Shown piece by piece: positions 26,521 to 35,165 of a DNA stretch of 64,000 bases; position 1 is the stretch's first letter, and the number at the start of each line of letters is the position of its first letter. The DNA is taken from NCBI RefSeq assembly GCF_022829635.1, contig NZ_JAKSYO010000092.1, positions 87,971-151,970 of the forward strand, given 5' to 3'. The position numbers and the translations under genes are program-made. Source of the DNA: Methylobacterium sp. E-066 (GTDB lineage: Bacteria; Pseudomonadota; Alphaproteobacteria; Rhizobiales; Beijerinckiaceae). Under the pieces are notes generated by a model. The model made no database searches, had not been told where the DNA came from, and was given only the letters and a program-made list of their open reading frames with translations.

Positions 26521-27687
26521 ATGCGATCACTGCTCAGCCGTCTCCTTCCGGAGCTGACGCCGGTCAGCCAGCGCGAGCGGCTGCGCTCGGCCGCGGGCGC
26601 CCTGCTGGGGATCCTGGCGACCGGCTTGGTATGCCGCGCCGCCGTGGGCGAGGCCGCCCCTGTGCTGATCGCCCCGATGGGTGCCTCCGCGGTGCTGCTC
26701 TTCGCGGTTCCGGCGAGTCCCTTGGCGCAGCCCTGGTCGATCCTCGGCGGCAACCTCGTGGCCGCCCTGGTCGGCGTCACGGCGGCGATCTGGGTACCCG
26801 ACTCGTTCGTCGCGGCCTCGGTGGCGATCGGGCTGGCGATCGCCCTGATGATGGCTTTGCGCTGCCTGCACCCGCCGAGCGGGGCGGTGGCCCTCACGGC
26901 GGTGCTGGGCGGCCCGGCGATCCGGGACCTCGGCTACGGCTTCGTGCTCTGGCCGGTGGCGGCCAACTCGCTGCTGCTCCTGGCCACGGCCCTGCTGTTC
27001 AACAACCTGACCGGCCGCGCCTACCCGCATCTGCGCCCGGCCGGCCCGCGGACCGACGACCAGGCACCGGCCTCCCGGCTCGGCTTCCTGGCCTCGGACC
27101 TCGATGCGGCGCTGGAGGATTTCGACCAGCTGCTCGATGTCGACCGAGGCGACCTGGAGCAGATCCTGCGGCGGGTGCAGATGCGTGTCTACGGGCGACG
27201 ATCGGGGCAGACCACCTGCGCGGCGATCATGTCCCGCGACGTGATCGCGGTCGCGCCCGACGATTCCCTGGCGCAGGCGCTGCACCTGCTGCGCCGCCAC
27301 CGGATCAAGGCCCTGCCGGTCACCGACGAGCGCGCCCGGGTGCTCGGGATCGTCACGCAGACCGACCTTCTCGACAAGGCGTCCTGGGACCGGAGCGGCC
27401 CGCGGCTCGGCCTCGGCCGCCGCCTGCGGCTGACCGTGGAGCGCGGGCGCGCCCCCCATGGCTGCGCCGCCGACATCATGAGCGCGGTCGAGCCCGTCAC
27501 CCCGGACACGCCCGTGGCCGAGCTGGTGCTGCGGATGGCGGAAGCCGGCCTCCACCACCTCCCTGTGGTGGAGGCGGATGGCCGTTTGGTCGGGATCGTC
27601 TCGCAGACGGATCTGGTCCCGGCGCTGATCGCCGATGCCGGCAACACCGCACTGGCCGCCGCGCGCCCGGACGCTGTGCCCGCTTGA
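26521..27687 (+). CDS. HPP-family membrane protein with CBS pair
   Basis: A 388-residue protein. The N-terminal 175 residues form the HPP domain with about four helices and the name-giving motif in ALRCLHPPSGAVALTAV. The C-terminal part has two CBS domains, at about 232-290 (MSRDVIAVAPDDSLAQALHLLRRHRIKALPV) and about 315-380 (MSAVEPVTPDTPVAELVLRMAEAGLHHLPV), expected to bind adenine nucleotides. HPP proteins have been linked to nitrite or anion transport in chloroplasts and cyanobacteria; function here is unproven. It starts 82 bases after frc, past a hairpin, and converges on the next gene with 9 bases between stops. Confidence 0.82.
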   Translation: MRSLLSRLLPELTPVSQRERLRSAAGALLGILATGLVCRAAVGEAAPVLIAPMGASAVLLFAVPASPLAQPWSILGGNLVAALVGVTAAIWVPDSFVAASVAIGLAIALMMALRCLHPPSGAVALTAVLGGPAIRDLGYGFVLWPVAANSLLLLATALLFNNLTGRAYPHLRPAGPRTDDQAPASRLGFLASDLDAALEDFDQLLDVDRGDLEQILRRVQMRVYGRRSGQTTCAAIMSRDVIAVAPDDSLAQALHLLRRHRIKALPVTDERARVLGIVTQTDLLDKASWDRSGPRLGLGRRLRLTVERGRAPHGCAADIMSAVEPVTPDTPVAELVLRMAEAGLHHLPVVEADGRLVGIVSQTDLVPALIADAGNTALAAARPDAVPA

Positions 27688-27696
27688 CCCGCCGGC

Positions 27697-29268
27697 TCAA
27701 CCCTTCTTGACGTTCCAGAACACCGGTACCCCGTTGAGCACCCCGGTCACCGAGGGCTTGTACGAGGTCTGGTTGAAGTACTGCCCGAGCGGCAGGTAGG
27801 GCACGTCCACGAAGGCCTGCTCCTGCAGGGCGTCCGCCAGCGTCCTGCGCGCGGCGGTATCGGGGGCGTCGAGCCATTCCTGGCGCAGCGCCTCGAGCTT
27901 CGGGCTCGTCGGCCAGCCCACCGGCGCATCGGCACCGGTTCCGCGCAGGAACGCGCTGACGGCCGGGTTGGCCTGGTCGAGCCCGGCCCAGAAGGTGCAG
28001 AAGATGCTCCAGCCACCCTGGGCGATCGGGTCGCGCTTGGCGCGCCGCTGGACCACCGAGCCCCAATCCATGACCTGATAATCGACGTTGAAGCCGGCGC
28101 GGGTCAGCATGTCGGCCGCCACGTCCGCCAAAGCCTTCAGGCTCGGGAAGTCGGAGGCGCCCATCAGCACCACCTTCTCGCCCTTGTAGCCGGCGGCGGC
28201 CAACGCCTTCTTGGCGGCGTCGAAGTCGCGCTTGCTCGTCAGCACGTCGAGGCCGGCCTCGCTCGCCATCGGCAGGCCGGGGCAGAAGAAGCCGGTCGGG
28301 ACGTGCCTCAGCTTCGGATCGTCGCCGGTCACCGCCTGCATGAAGTCGGTCTGGTCGACCACCTTGAGCAGCACCTGCCGGATCGCCGGGTTGTCGAAGG
28401 GCGGCAGCAGCTGGTTCATGCGCAGGCAGCCGATCAGCCCGGTCGGGTCCTTGATCGACGTCTTCAGGCTGCCGAGCGTCGGCACGAGGTCGGAGGGCGG
28501 CTGCTCCCACCAATCCATCTCGCCGGTCTGCATCGCCGAGGCGGCGGTCGCCTGGTCGGGGATGACGTGCCACTCGACCCGGTCGAGGAAGGCGCGCTTG
28601 GGGCCCGAGGTCCATTGCGGCTCGCCGCCCTCGCGCGGGACGTACTTGTCGAAGCGCTCGTAGACGACCCGGGCGCCGACCATCCGCTCGTCCGCCTTGA
28701 AGCGGAACGGGCCGCTGCCGACCATCTCGGTCACCTGCGTGAACGCATCGGTTTTGGCGAGCCGCTCCGGCATGATCGCGCAGATCGGCGAGCCAACCTT
28801 GCCTAGGGCGTCGGGTAGGAGCGGGAACGGCTTTTTCAGCCGAAACTGGATGGTCCGATCGTCGGGGGCCGAGAGCTCGTCGGTGTAGGCCATGAGCGTC
28901 TGGCCCATCGGGTCGCGCTTGGCCCAGCGACCGATGCTGGCGACGCAGTCGCGGGCGAGCACCGGCGTGCCGTCGTGGAAGGTCAGCCCGGGCCGCAGTG
29001 TCATGCGCCACAGCTTGCCGTCATCCTCGACGACGTGGCCGGCGACCATCTGCGGCTGCGCGGCGTAGCTGGCATCGGTCCCGTACAGGGTGTCGAACAC
29101 CGCGAGCCCGTGGTTGCGGGTCACGTAGGCGGTGGTCCAGATCGGATCGAGCACCGTCAGGTCGGCCTGCGGGATGAACTTGAGCACGCGGGAGGACCCG
29201 CCCTGCGCAAGCGCCGGGGCGGCGAGCGCCGCGCCCGACAGGGCCACGAAGGATCGTCTGGTCAGCAT
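27697..29268 (-). CDS. Extracytoplasmic solute-binding protein family 5 (peptide/nickel type)
   Basis: A 523-residue periplasmic binding protein of the DppA/OppA class. The N-terminus MLTRRSFVALSGAALAAPALA has a twin-arginine-like pair and a signal peptide. The family 5 landmarks are DPIWTTAYVTRNHGLAVFDTLY, LRPGLTFHDGTPV, MVGSGPFRFKADERM and NPAIRQVLLKVVDQTDFM. No permease or ATPase genes lie next to it, so it is an orphan binding protein that must use transport components encoded elsewhere. Substrate unknown. It sits between frc and oxc but no link to oxalate can be shown. Confidence 0.88.
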   Translation of the reverse strand: MLTRRSFVALSGAALAAPALAQGGSSRVLKFIPQADLTVLDPIWTTAYVTRNHGLAVFDTLYGTDASYAAQPQMVAGHVVEDDGKLWRMTLRPGLTFHDGTPVLARDCVASIGRWAKRDPMGQTLMAYTDELSAPDDRTIQFRLKKPFPLLPDALGKVGSPICAIMPERLAKTDAFTQVTEMVGSGPFRFKADERMVGARVVYERFDKYVPREGGEPQWTSGPKRAFLDRVEWHVIPDQATAASAMQTGEMDWWEQPPSDLVPTLGSLKTSIKDPTGLIGCLRMNQLLPPFDNPAIRQVLLKVVDQTDFMQAVTGDDPKLRHVPTGFFCPGLPMASEAGLDVLTSKRDFDAAKKALAAAGYKGEKVVLMGASDFPSLKALADVAADMLTRAGFNVDYQVMDWGSVVQRRAKRDPIAQGGWSIFCTFWAGLDQANPAVSAFLRGTGADAPVGWPTSPKLEALRQEWLDAPDTAARRTLADALQEQAFVDVPYLPLGQYFNQTSYKPSVTGVLNGVPVFWNVKKG

Positions 29269-29431
29269 GTCGGCTCGCCCCTGCAGTGCGTGTCGCCGAA
29301 GCTTAGCATGAGGCGGGCCACGGGGAGGGGCGGGCGGCCCGTATCCGCGGGAGGATTACCGGTGGTTGTTGGCTGTCTCGGCTGGATGACGCGAGGTAGC
29401 CCGGCACGTCTGTGGAGCCGATCTCAGGATC

Positions 29432-29550
29432 ACGCCGTCATTCCGGGGCGCCGCAGGCGAGCCCGGAATCCAGAAACGCCGATCATGCAAGACCTTGAAT
29501 CGGCGGCGGTTATGGATCCCGGGCTCCGCTGTGCGGCCCCGGGATGACAG
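29432..29550. repeat. Palindromic repeat family E
   Basis: GTCATTCCGGGGC...GAGCCCGGAATCCA on the left is mirrored by TGGATCCCGGGCTC...GGCCCCGGGATGAC on the right; the central part holds GCCGATCAT / AATCGGCGGC. The element lies between the convergence-free 3' side of oxc and the promoter of the solute-binding protein gene. It differs in sequence from the other repeat families here. Confidence 0.7.
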
Positions 29551-29645
29551 GGAGGATGCAGGGACGGAGAAGGATTTTATGAACCCGAGGGCGTCCCGCC
29601 ATTGCTTATCCATCGGCCCGCTTGCGAGGCGACGGATGATGCACC

Positions 29646-31391
29646 TCACGCCTTCTTCTTGATCCCGCTCTGCGGGTTGAGGCTGCCGATATTGCCGCTC
29701 TCGCTGCCCGCGGCCGGGTCGATCACGGCGTTGACCAGTGACGGCCGGCCGGAATCCATCGCGGCGTTGACCGCCCGGGTCAGCTCGTCCGGCGAGGTGA
29801 CGTGGTAGCCGTCGCCGCCGAAGGCCTCGATCATCTTGTCGTAGCGGGAATCCTTCACGAACACCGTGGTGCCCGGGTCGCGCCCGGTCGGGTCGGAATC
29901 GGTGCCGCGGTAGATGCCGTTGTTGTTGAACACCACGATGCAGATCGGCAGCCCGTACCGGCAGATCGTCTCGACTTCCATGCCGGAGAAGCCGAAGGCG
30001 CTGTCGCCCTCCACGCACAGGACCGGCTTGCCGGTCTCGATCGCGGCGGCGACGGCGAAGCCCATGCCGATGCCCATGATGCCCCAGGTGCCGACATCCA
30101 GGCGCTTGCGCGGCTGGTACATGTCGATGATGCCGCGCGCCAAATCGAGGGTGTTGGCGCCCTCGTTGACCAGGATCGCGTCGGGCCGCTCCTTCACGAT
30201 GGTCCGCAGGGCGCCGAGCGCGGCGTGGAAGGTCATGGGCGAGGCGTTGCTCATGAGCTTGGGCGCCATCTTGGCGATGTTCGCCTCGCGCTTGGTCTTG
30301 AGCGTGTCGATCCAGTCGGCCGGGGGCTGCTGCCAGCCCTGGCCCATGCCCTCGAGGAGCGCCTGGACGCAGGAGGCGATGTCGCCGACCACCGGCGCGA
30401 CGATCTCGACATTCGAGTCCATCTCGCGGGGCTCGATGTCGATCTGGATGAACTTGGTCGATCCGGGCTCGCCCCAGCTCTTGCCCTTGCCGTGCGACAG
30501 CAGCCAGTTCAGCCGGGCGCCGATCAGCAGCACCACGTCCGAATCCTTCAGCGCGGTGGAGCGCGCGGCGCCGGCCGAGAGCGGGTGCGTGTCGGGCAGC
30601 AGGCCCTTGGCCATGCTCATCGGCACGTACGGAATGCCGCTGGTCTCCACGAGGGCGCGGATCGCGTCGTCGGCCTGCGCGTAGGCCGCGCCCTTGCCGA
30701 GCACGATCAGCGGGCGGCGGGCGGATTTCAGGACGTCGAGGGCCCGGGTGATCGCCTCTGGGGCGGGGCGCTGGGCCGGGGCCGGGTCGATCACCTTGAC
30801 CAGTGACGTCCGGCCGGCCTCGGCCTCCATCACCTGCGAGAACAGCTTGGCCGGCAGGTCGAGATAGATGCCGCCGGGACGGCCGGAGCAGGCCGCGCGG
30901 ATCGCCCGGGCGACGCCGATGCCGATATCGGCCGCGTGCAGGACTCGGAAGGCGGCCTTGCACAGGGGCTTGGCGATGGCGAGCTGGTCCATCTCCTCGT
31001 AGTCGCCCTGCTGGAGATCGACGATCTCGCGCTCGGACGAGCCCGAGATCAGGATCATCGGGAAGCAATTGGTGGTGGCGTTGGCCAGCGCGGTCAGGCC
31101 GTTCAGGAAGCCCGGCGCCGAAACCGTCAGGCAGATGCCCGGCTTCTGGGTGAGGAAGCCCGCGATCGCCGCGGCATTGCCGGCATGCTGCTCATGCCGG
31201 AACGACACCACCCGCATCCCCGCCGCCTGCGCCATGCGGCCGAGATCGGTGATCGGGATGCCCGGGACCCCGTAGATCGTCGCGATGCCGTTGAGCTTGA
31301 GCGCATCGATGACGAGGTGGAAGCCGTCGGTGAGATCCGGCTCGGCCTCGATCTCGGGTGCGGTGTGGACGATCTTTGCCAGAGCGGTCAT
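29646..31391 (-). CDS. oxc: Oxalyl-CoA decarboxylase
   Basis: Thiamine-diphosphate enzyme that splits oxalyl-CoA to formyl-CoA and CO2. The catalytic glutamate is Glu67 in [12 protein letters not shown]; the CoA/ADP site region has GDYEEMDQL; the TPP-Mg site is [21 protein letters not shown] to FNNNGIYRG near residues 465-505. With the ATG at 31389-31391 (GGGAG upstream) it has 581 residues, close to the 568 of the Oxalobacter enzyme; a longer frame enters a repeat and is rejected. The C-terminus ends GIKKKA. The antiporter gene lies 254 bp upstream on the same strand, separated by a repeat, and the two are likely co-transcribed. Confidence 0.96.
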   Translation of the reverse strand: MTALAKIVHTAPEIEAEPDLTDGFHLVIDALKLNGIATIYGVPGIPITDLGRMAQAAGMRVVSFRHEQHAGNAAAIAGFLTQKPGICLTVSAPGFLNGLTALANATTNCFPMILISGSSEREIVDLQQGDYEEMDQLAIAKPLCKAAFRVLHAADIGIGVARAIRAACSGRPGGIYLDLPAKLFSQVMEAEAGRTSLVKVIDPAPAQRPAPEAITRALDVLKSARRPLIVLGKGAAYAQADDAIRALVETSGIPYVPMSMAKGLLPDTHPLSAGAARSTALKDSDVVLLIGARLNWLLSHGKGKSWGEPGSTKFIQIDIEPREMDSNVEIVAPVVGDIASCVQALLEGMGQGWQQPPADWIDTLKTKREANIAKMAPKLMSNASPMTFHAALGALRTIVKERPDAILVNEGANTLDLARGIIDMYQPRKRLDVGTWGIMGIGMGFAVAAAIETGKPVLCVEGDSAFGFSGMEVETICRYGLPICIVVFNNNGIYRGTDSDPTGRDPGTTVFVKDSRYDKMIEAFGGDGYHVTSPDELTRAVNAAMDSGRPSLVNAVIDPAAGSESGNIGSLNPQSGIKKKA

Positions 31392-31458
31392 CGCGGTGTC
31401 TCCCAAAGGATTGATGCAGGGGCTTCCTGAGCCGGTGAGCCGGTGAGCCGGAGAACGT

Positions 31459-31592
31459 CCCACCCTCCGCCCTCATCCTGAGGTGCTGCGTAGCAGCCTC
31501 GAAGGAGGGCTCCAGAAGTCTCGGCGATCCCTGGAGGCCTCCTTCGAGGCCTCCGCTTCGCTTCGTCACCTCAGGATGAGGGGGAGGGTGGG
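31459..31592. repeat. Palindromic repeat family A, copy 3, between oxlT and oxc
   Basis: CCCACCCTCCGCCCTCATCCTGAGGTG is not written out in full; its arms are CCCACCCTCC (31459-31468) and GGAGGGTGGG (31583-31592), with CTCATCCTGAGGTG / CACCTCAGGATGAG and GAAGGAGGGCTCCAG / CTGGAGGCCTCCTTC inside. The outer arms differ from copies 1 and 2. If oxlT and oxc are one transcript, this forms a large hairpin in the mRNA between them. Confidence 0.75.
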
Positions 31593-31645
31593 AGATCCGT
31601 GGAGTTTGCTCGTCGTTTCTTGGAATTCGTGAGATCGGAGACCGT

Positions 31646-32932
31646 TCAGGCCGCCCGGATCGGCTGGGCGGCGAGCGCCGCGGGATGCTCGCCCTCGGCG
31701 AGGTAGCGGGCGCGCAGCGGCCGTAGCAGGAAGATCGCGAGCGCGGCGGCGGCGACGTTGAGCCCGATGATCAGCGCGAACACCGCCGACCAGCCATAGG
31801 CCGCCGAGAGCAGGCTGGCGAATGGTACCAGGAAGGCGGCGGTGCCCTTGGCGGTGTAGAGCAGGCCGGCATTGCTGGCGGCGTATTTCGACCCGAACGT
31901 GTCCCCGCAGGTCGCCGGGAACAGCGAGTAGATCTCGCCGAACACCCCGAAATACACCGCGGTGGCGAACACGAACACCATCGGGTGGTGGCCGTAGGTG
32001 AGGAGCACGATCACCGCGAGCGCCGCCGTCGAGAAGGCGATGAACATCGTGTTCTCGCGGCCGATATGGTCGGAGATGTAGCCGAAGAACGGCCGCCCGA
32101 ACCCGTCGAAGATCCGGTCGAGCGAAATCGCCAGGGTCAGCGCCGCCATCTGGAGGCCGAACAGGCTCACCGGCACGCCGGCGACGTGGAAATCCTGGGC
32201 GATCGGGGCGATCTGCGCCGCCGCCATCAGGCCGCCCGAGGCGACCATGACGAACATCGCGTACATCACCCAGAAGACCGGCGTGCGCACGGCCTCGCGA
32301 GGGCTGCGGTCGACCTTGGTCTGGGGCAGGCGCAGGCTCTTGCGCTGCATCGGGGCGGCGGAGGTGGGCTTGCGCAGCAGGAAGGCCAGGGCGAGGACGA
32401 CCGCGCCCTGGCCGATGCCGAAATACAGGAACGCGTCCTGGTAGCCGCTGGTGGCGATCATCCGGGCGATCGGTACGACCGTGATCGCCGCGCCCGCGCC
32501 GAACCCGGCGGCGGTGGCGCCGGCGGCGAGTCCGCGGCGATGCGGAAACCACTTCAAGGCATTGCCGACGCAGGTGCCGTAGACCGAGCCGGCCCCGATG
32601 CCGCCGACCACCGCGCCGAGATAGAGCAGGGCGAGGCTGTCGGCGTAGGCGTCGATGGTCCAGGCCAGGGCGATCATCACGCCGCCGAAGGCGACCACCA
32701 GGCTCGGGCCGTAGCGGTCGACGAACCAGGCCTCGACGGGAACCAGCCAGGTCTCGGTGGCGACGAACAACGTGAAGGCGAGCTGGATCGCCGCCCGCCC
32801 CCAGTGGTAGCGCTGGTCGATCGGATCGACGAACAGCGTCCAGCCGTATTGCAGGTTGGCGATCATGGCCATGCAGATCACCCCGAAGGCGAGCTGCCAC
32901 CATTTCGCCGACGGCGAATCCTGGCGTTCCAT
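31646..32932 (-). CDS. oxlT: Oxalate/formate antiporter, MFS (OxlT type)
   Basis: A 428-residue, 12-helix transporter of the oxalate:formate antiporter family. The early helix ANLQYGWTLFVDPIDQRY and the substrate-charge residues match OxlT: an Arg in FDGFGRPFFGYISDHIGREN (helix 8-9, equivalent of Arg272) and a Lys in LLYTAKGTAAFLVPFAS (equivalent of Lys355). It brings in oxalate in exchange for the formate made by decarboxylation. GGGAGAGG lies 8 bases before the ATG. The gene heads a probable unit with oxc, and a GGTAT-N5-ATACC motif is 80 bases upstream. Confidence 0.92.
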   Translation of the reverse strand: MERQDSPSAKWWQLAFGVICMAMIANLQYGWTLFVDPIDQRYHWGRAAIQLAFTLFVATETWLVPVEAWFVDRYGPSLVVAFGGVMIALAWTIDAYADSLALLYLGAVVGGIGAGSVYGTCVGNALKWFPHRRGLAAGATAAGFGAGAAITVVPIARMIATSGYQDAFLYFGIGQGAVVLALAFLLRKPTSAAPMQRKSLRLPQTKVDRSPREAVRTPVFWVMYAMFVMVASGGLMAAAQIAPIAQDFHVAGVPVSLFGLQMAALTLAISLDRIFDGFGRPFFGYISDHIGRENTMFIAFSTAALAVIVLLTYGHHPMVFVFATAVYFGVFGEIYSLFPATCGDTFGSKYAASNAGLLYTAKGTAAFLVPFASLLSAAYGWSAVFALIIGLNVAAAALAIFLLRPLRARYLAEGEHPAALAAQPIRAA

Positions 32933-33011
32933 CCCTGAGCCTCTCCCGTGGGCGGCGCGTCCTTGCGTTGGCGCGTCTGGTGTGCCGGCTCAATCATGCA
33001 TATCCGGTTTA

Positions 33012-33026
33012 GGTATGCAATATACC
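33012..33026. promoter_or_regulatory. Candidate oxalate-regulon operator, GGTAT-GCAAT-ATACC
   Basis: A perfect 5-5-5 inverted repeat followed by AG, identical in arms and spacing to the site at 24494-24508 upstream of the PAS-frc unit. It is 80 bases before the oxlT start in a noticeably AT-richer promoter stretch (about 32990-33075). Confidence 0.65.
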
Positions 33027-33082
33027 AGAGCGATAGAGCTTCGGTTCGCTGTCACTTTCGGCAATATTGTTCTGCTTGCCGA

Positions 33083-34876
33083 TCAGGATTCGCGAGGTCC
33101 CCACGCGCCGAGGGTCGGCTCGTCCGCCGGGATAAGCGTCTCATCGAGGTTCGGTATCCCCGCGTCGTCGGAGGGGATGCCAATCACCGCCCGGGCGGCT
33201 TCCCAGTCCGGATCATCGGCGGCCGCTGACAGGACCGTACGGTCAAGGCCGGTGACGCGTCCGCGATCGAGGCGGACGAAGACGCGGCCGGTTTCAGCTC
33301 GGGCGAACCGGACCGCGTCCATCCTGCGAAGGCATTCGCGGAGAAAGCTCGTATTGGCGCCGGCCGCGAGGTCGACCCCGCGAAAGACTTCGTCCGGCCC
33401 GCGGGCGAAGATGTCGACCTTGCGGAAGCGGTCGATGTCGATCAGCCCCTTCACGTCCAAGATGTTCAGGACGCCGCCGGCCCCAAACGCGATGGTGCGG
33501 GGTCGCTCGCCCTGCGGCACGCTGTTGTCGAGGAATTCGCAGACGACCTGCTTGTCCCGGGCCAGCGCCCAGTTGAAGAACAGGCGCGGCATGCCGGTAT
33601 AGGCCTCGACGTTGTGGGCCAGCAGATCCTCCACCGCCTTGAACCGGCCGAACTGCTCGCCGCGCTTGTAGGCGCGCTCCACCGTGTCGGCCGGCGGCGT
33701 GACCATGAACTGCATGTAGACCCGCTCGCCGAACCGGGTGAGCAATTGGCCGCCGCCATCCGAGCCGGCCTCGGCCTGGAAGCTGTCGAACCGGAACCGA
33801 TCGATCAGCAGGTTCGAGATCCGCCGCTCGGCCGCCTTGCGGGTGACGTAGCGGTCGAGCTTCATGTCGATCATCTCGACCTCGTAGCCCGTGAGCGTGC
33901 CGGCATACCGGGTCGCCGGGCCGAGGCTGTCGTAGTCGAGCAAAAACTTGCGCCAGACGTCCGGGGTGATGACCGCGAAGTCGGACCAGGCCATGCCGAG
34001 GCGCCGCGCCAGCCCGAGCTGGTAGGGGCGGATCGTGCTCTTGCCGGAGGCGGAGGCGCCCTTGACGTTCATCACCACCGGATGGGCCTGCGGAGCGAGC
34101 CGTCGGTAGCCCCGGGCCTCGACCACGGCGGCGATCCAGGGCTCGATCAGCTCGCCGATGCGCCGGCTGCCGTAGCCGTTCGAGACCAGGGTCCCGGCGA
34201 TCCCGCGCAGCAGCGCCGGATCGCGGATCAGGGTGTTCTGCCGGGCCAGGATCCCGGAGACGACGCTGCGCAGGGCCTCGCAGGCGGCGATCTCCAGCCC
34301 GTCCCCGGCCTGCACCGCCCGGTGGTGCCAGGCGTCGAGATGGCCGAGCGCCCGGCTCGCAGGGTCCTGGCGGGGCGGCGGGCTGCGCGATGGCGGCCGG
34401 CGCCCGAGCAGCCGGTCGAGCCAGCCGGGTTCCGGTGGCGGCGGGGAGGGCGGGTCGTCGAAGATCGCGGTGATCTCGCGCCGGAGCACCGCGTCGGCCT
34501 CAGCGCGGAGCGCTGCCAGGGCAGCTTCGACTTCGCCGAGCCGGGGCTCGATGCCCTCGCGCAGGATGGCGGAGACGATCGAGCGGAAATTGACGCCCAG
34601 ATCGGCGTAGACCGCGCCGACCGGAACCGACAGGTCGGACATGACCCGGATCAGCACCTCGTGGACGACGAGACGCCCGGGCCGGATCCGGGTGAGCTGA
34701 CGGGCCGGCAGCCCGCACAGGTCGCTCATCTCGAGGGCGTCGCGCAGGGGCGTCTCGACGTGCTCGGGCCGGTAGACGGTGATCAGCGGCGTGAAGGCGG
34801 CCGGCAGGTCGGACTGGACGCCGGGATTCCAGGGGCCGGCGGCTGTTTCCGGGGTGCTGGCTGCCGCTTCCGTCAT
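33083..34876 (-). CDS. Large zeta-toxin-like P-loop protein of unknown function
   Basis: A 597-residue protein. The N-terminal 250 residues are mostly helical, with a Pro-rich linker (PPSPPPPEPGWLDRLLGRRPP). A P-loop NTPase core starts at VVMNVKGASASGKSTIRPYQ (Walker A near residue 275). ITPDVWRKFLLDYDSLG, KLDRYVTRKAAERRISNLLIDRFRF and a late TPPADTVERAYKRGEQFGR recall the zeta-toxin/UDP-N-acetylglucosamine kinase fold, where an Asp and Arg after strand 2 bind substrate. No epsilon-like antitoxin is adjacent, and it is twice the size of zeta toxins. The kinase assignment is inference; the P-loop is plain. A palindromic repeat lies just upstream. Confidence 0.65.
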   Translation of the reverse strand: MTEAAASTPETAAGPWNPGVQSDLPAAFTPLITVYRPEHVETPLRDALEMSDLCGLPARQLTRIRPGRLVVHEVLIRVMSDLSVPVGAVYADLGVNFRSIVSAILREGIEPRLGEVEAALAALRAEADAVLRREITAIFDDPPSPPPPEPGWLDRLLGRRPPSRSPPPRQDPASRALGHLDAWHHRAVQAGDGLEIAACEALRSVVSGILARQNTLIRDPALLRGIAGTLVSNGYGSRRIGELIEPWIAAVVEARGYRRLAPQAHPVVMNVKGASASGKSTIRPYQLGLARRLGMAWSDFAVITPDVWRKFLLDYDSLGPATRYAGTLTGYEVEMIDMKLDRYVTRKAAERRISNLLIDRFRFDSFQAEAGSDGGGQLLTRFGERVYMQFMVTPPADTVERAYKRGEQFGRFKAVEDLLAHNVEAYTGMPRLFFNWALARDKQVVCEFLDNSVPQGERPRTIAFGAGGVLNILDVKGLIDIDRFRKVDIFARGPDEVFRGVDLAAGANTSFLRECLRRMDAVRFARAETGRVFVRLDRGRVTGLDRTVLSAAADDPDWEAARAVIGIPSDDAGIPNLDETLIPADEPTLGAWGPRES

Positions 34877-34924
34877 CCGCGCGTAGCCCTTCGCCGCCGT
34901 GGGCCACCACCCTGCCCGTGGGAG

Positions 34925-35040
34925 GCGCGGGTTCCCTCTCCCGTGCGGGAGAGGGACAGGGTGAGGGATGCGACCTCTCCGGAAAGACCGGGTCCCTCAC
35001 CCCAGCCCCCTCCCGCACGGGAGAGGGGGGCGCGTCGCGG
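34925..35040. repeat. Palindromic repeat family B, copy 1
   Basis: CCCTCTCCCGTGCGGGAGAGGG is a self-complementary arm at about 34933-34954; its partner arm CCCTCCCGCACGGGAGAGGG lies at about 35008-35037. Between them are GGTGAGGGA / TCCCTCACC and CTCTCCGGAAAGACCGG. It fills most of the 289-bp gap between the P-loop gene and ilvE; no gene is seen there. Confidence 0.78.
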
Positions 35041-35165
35041 CCTGCAAGGACGATCGCGCCCCAAATCTATGTCGCTCGAAGCCCACAGAGCGGGGAGGGA
35101 GGACGCGCCGCAAGTCCTGAATGCGAATTAGGCAAACCGACCGCACTCCCGCGGCGAAAAAAACC

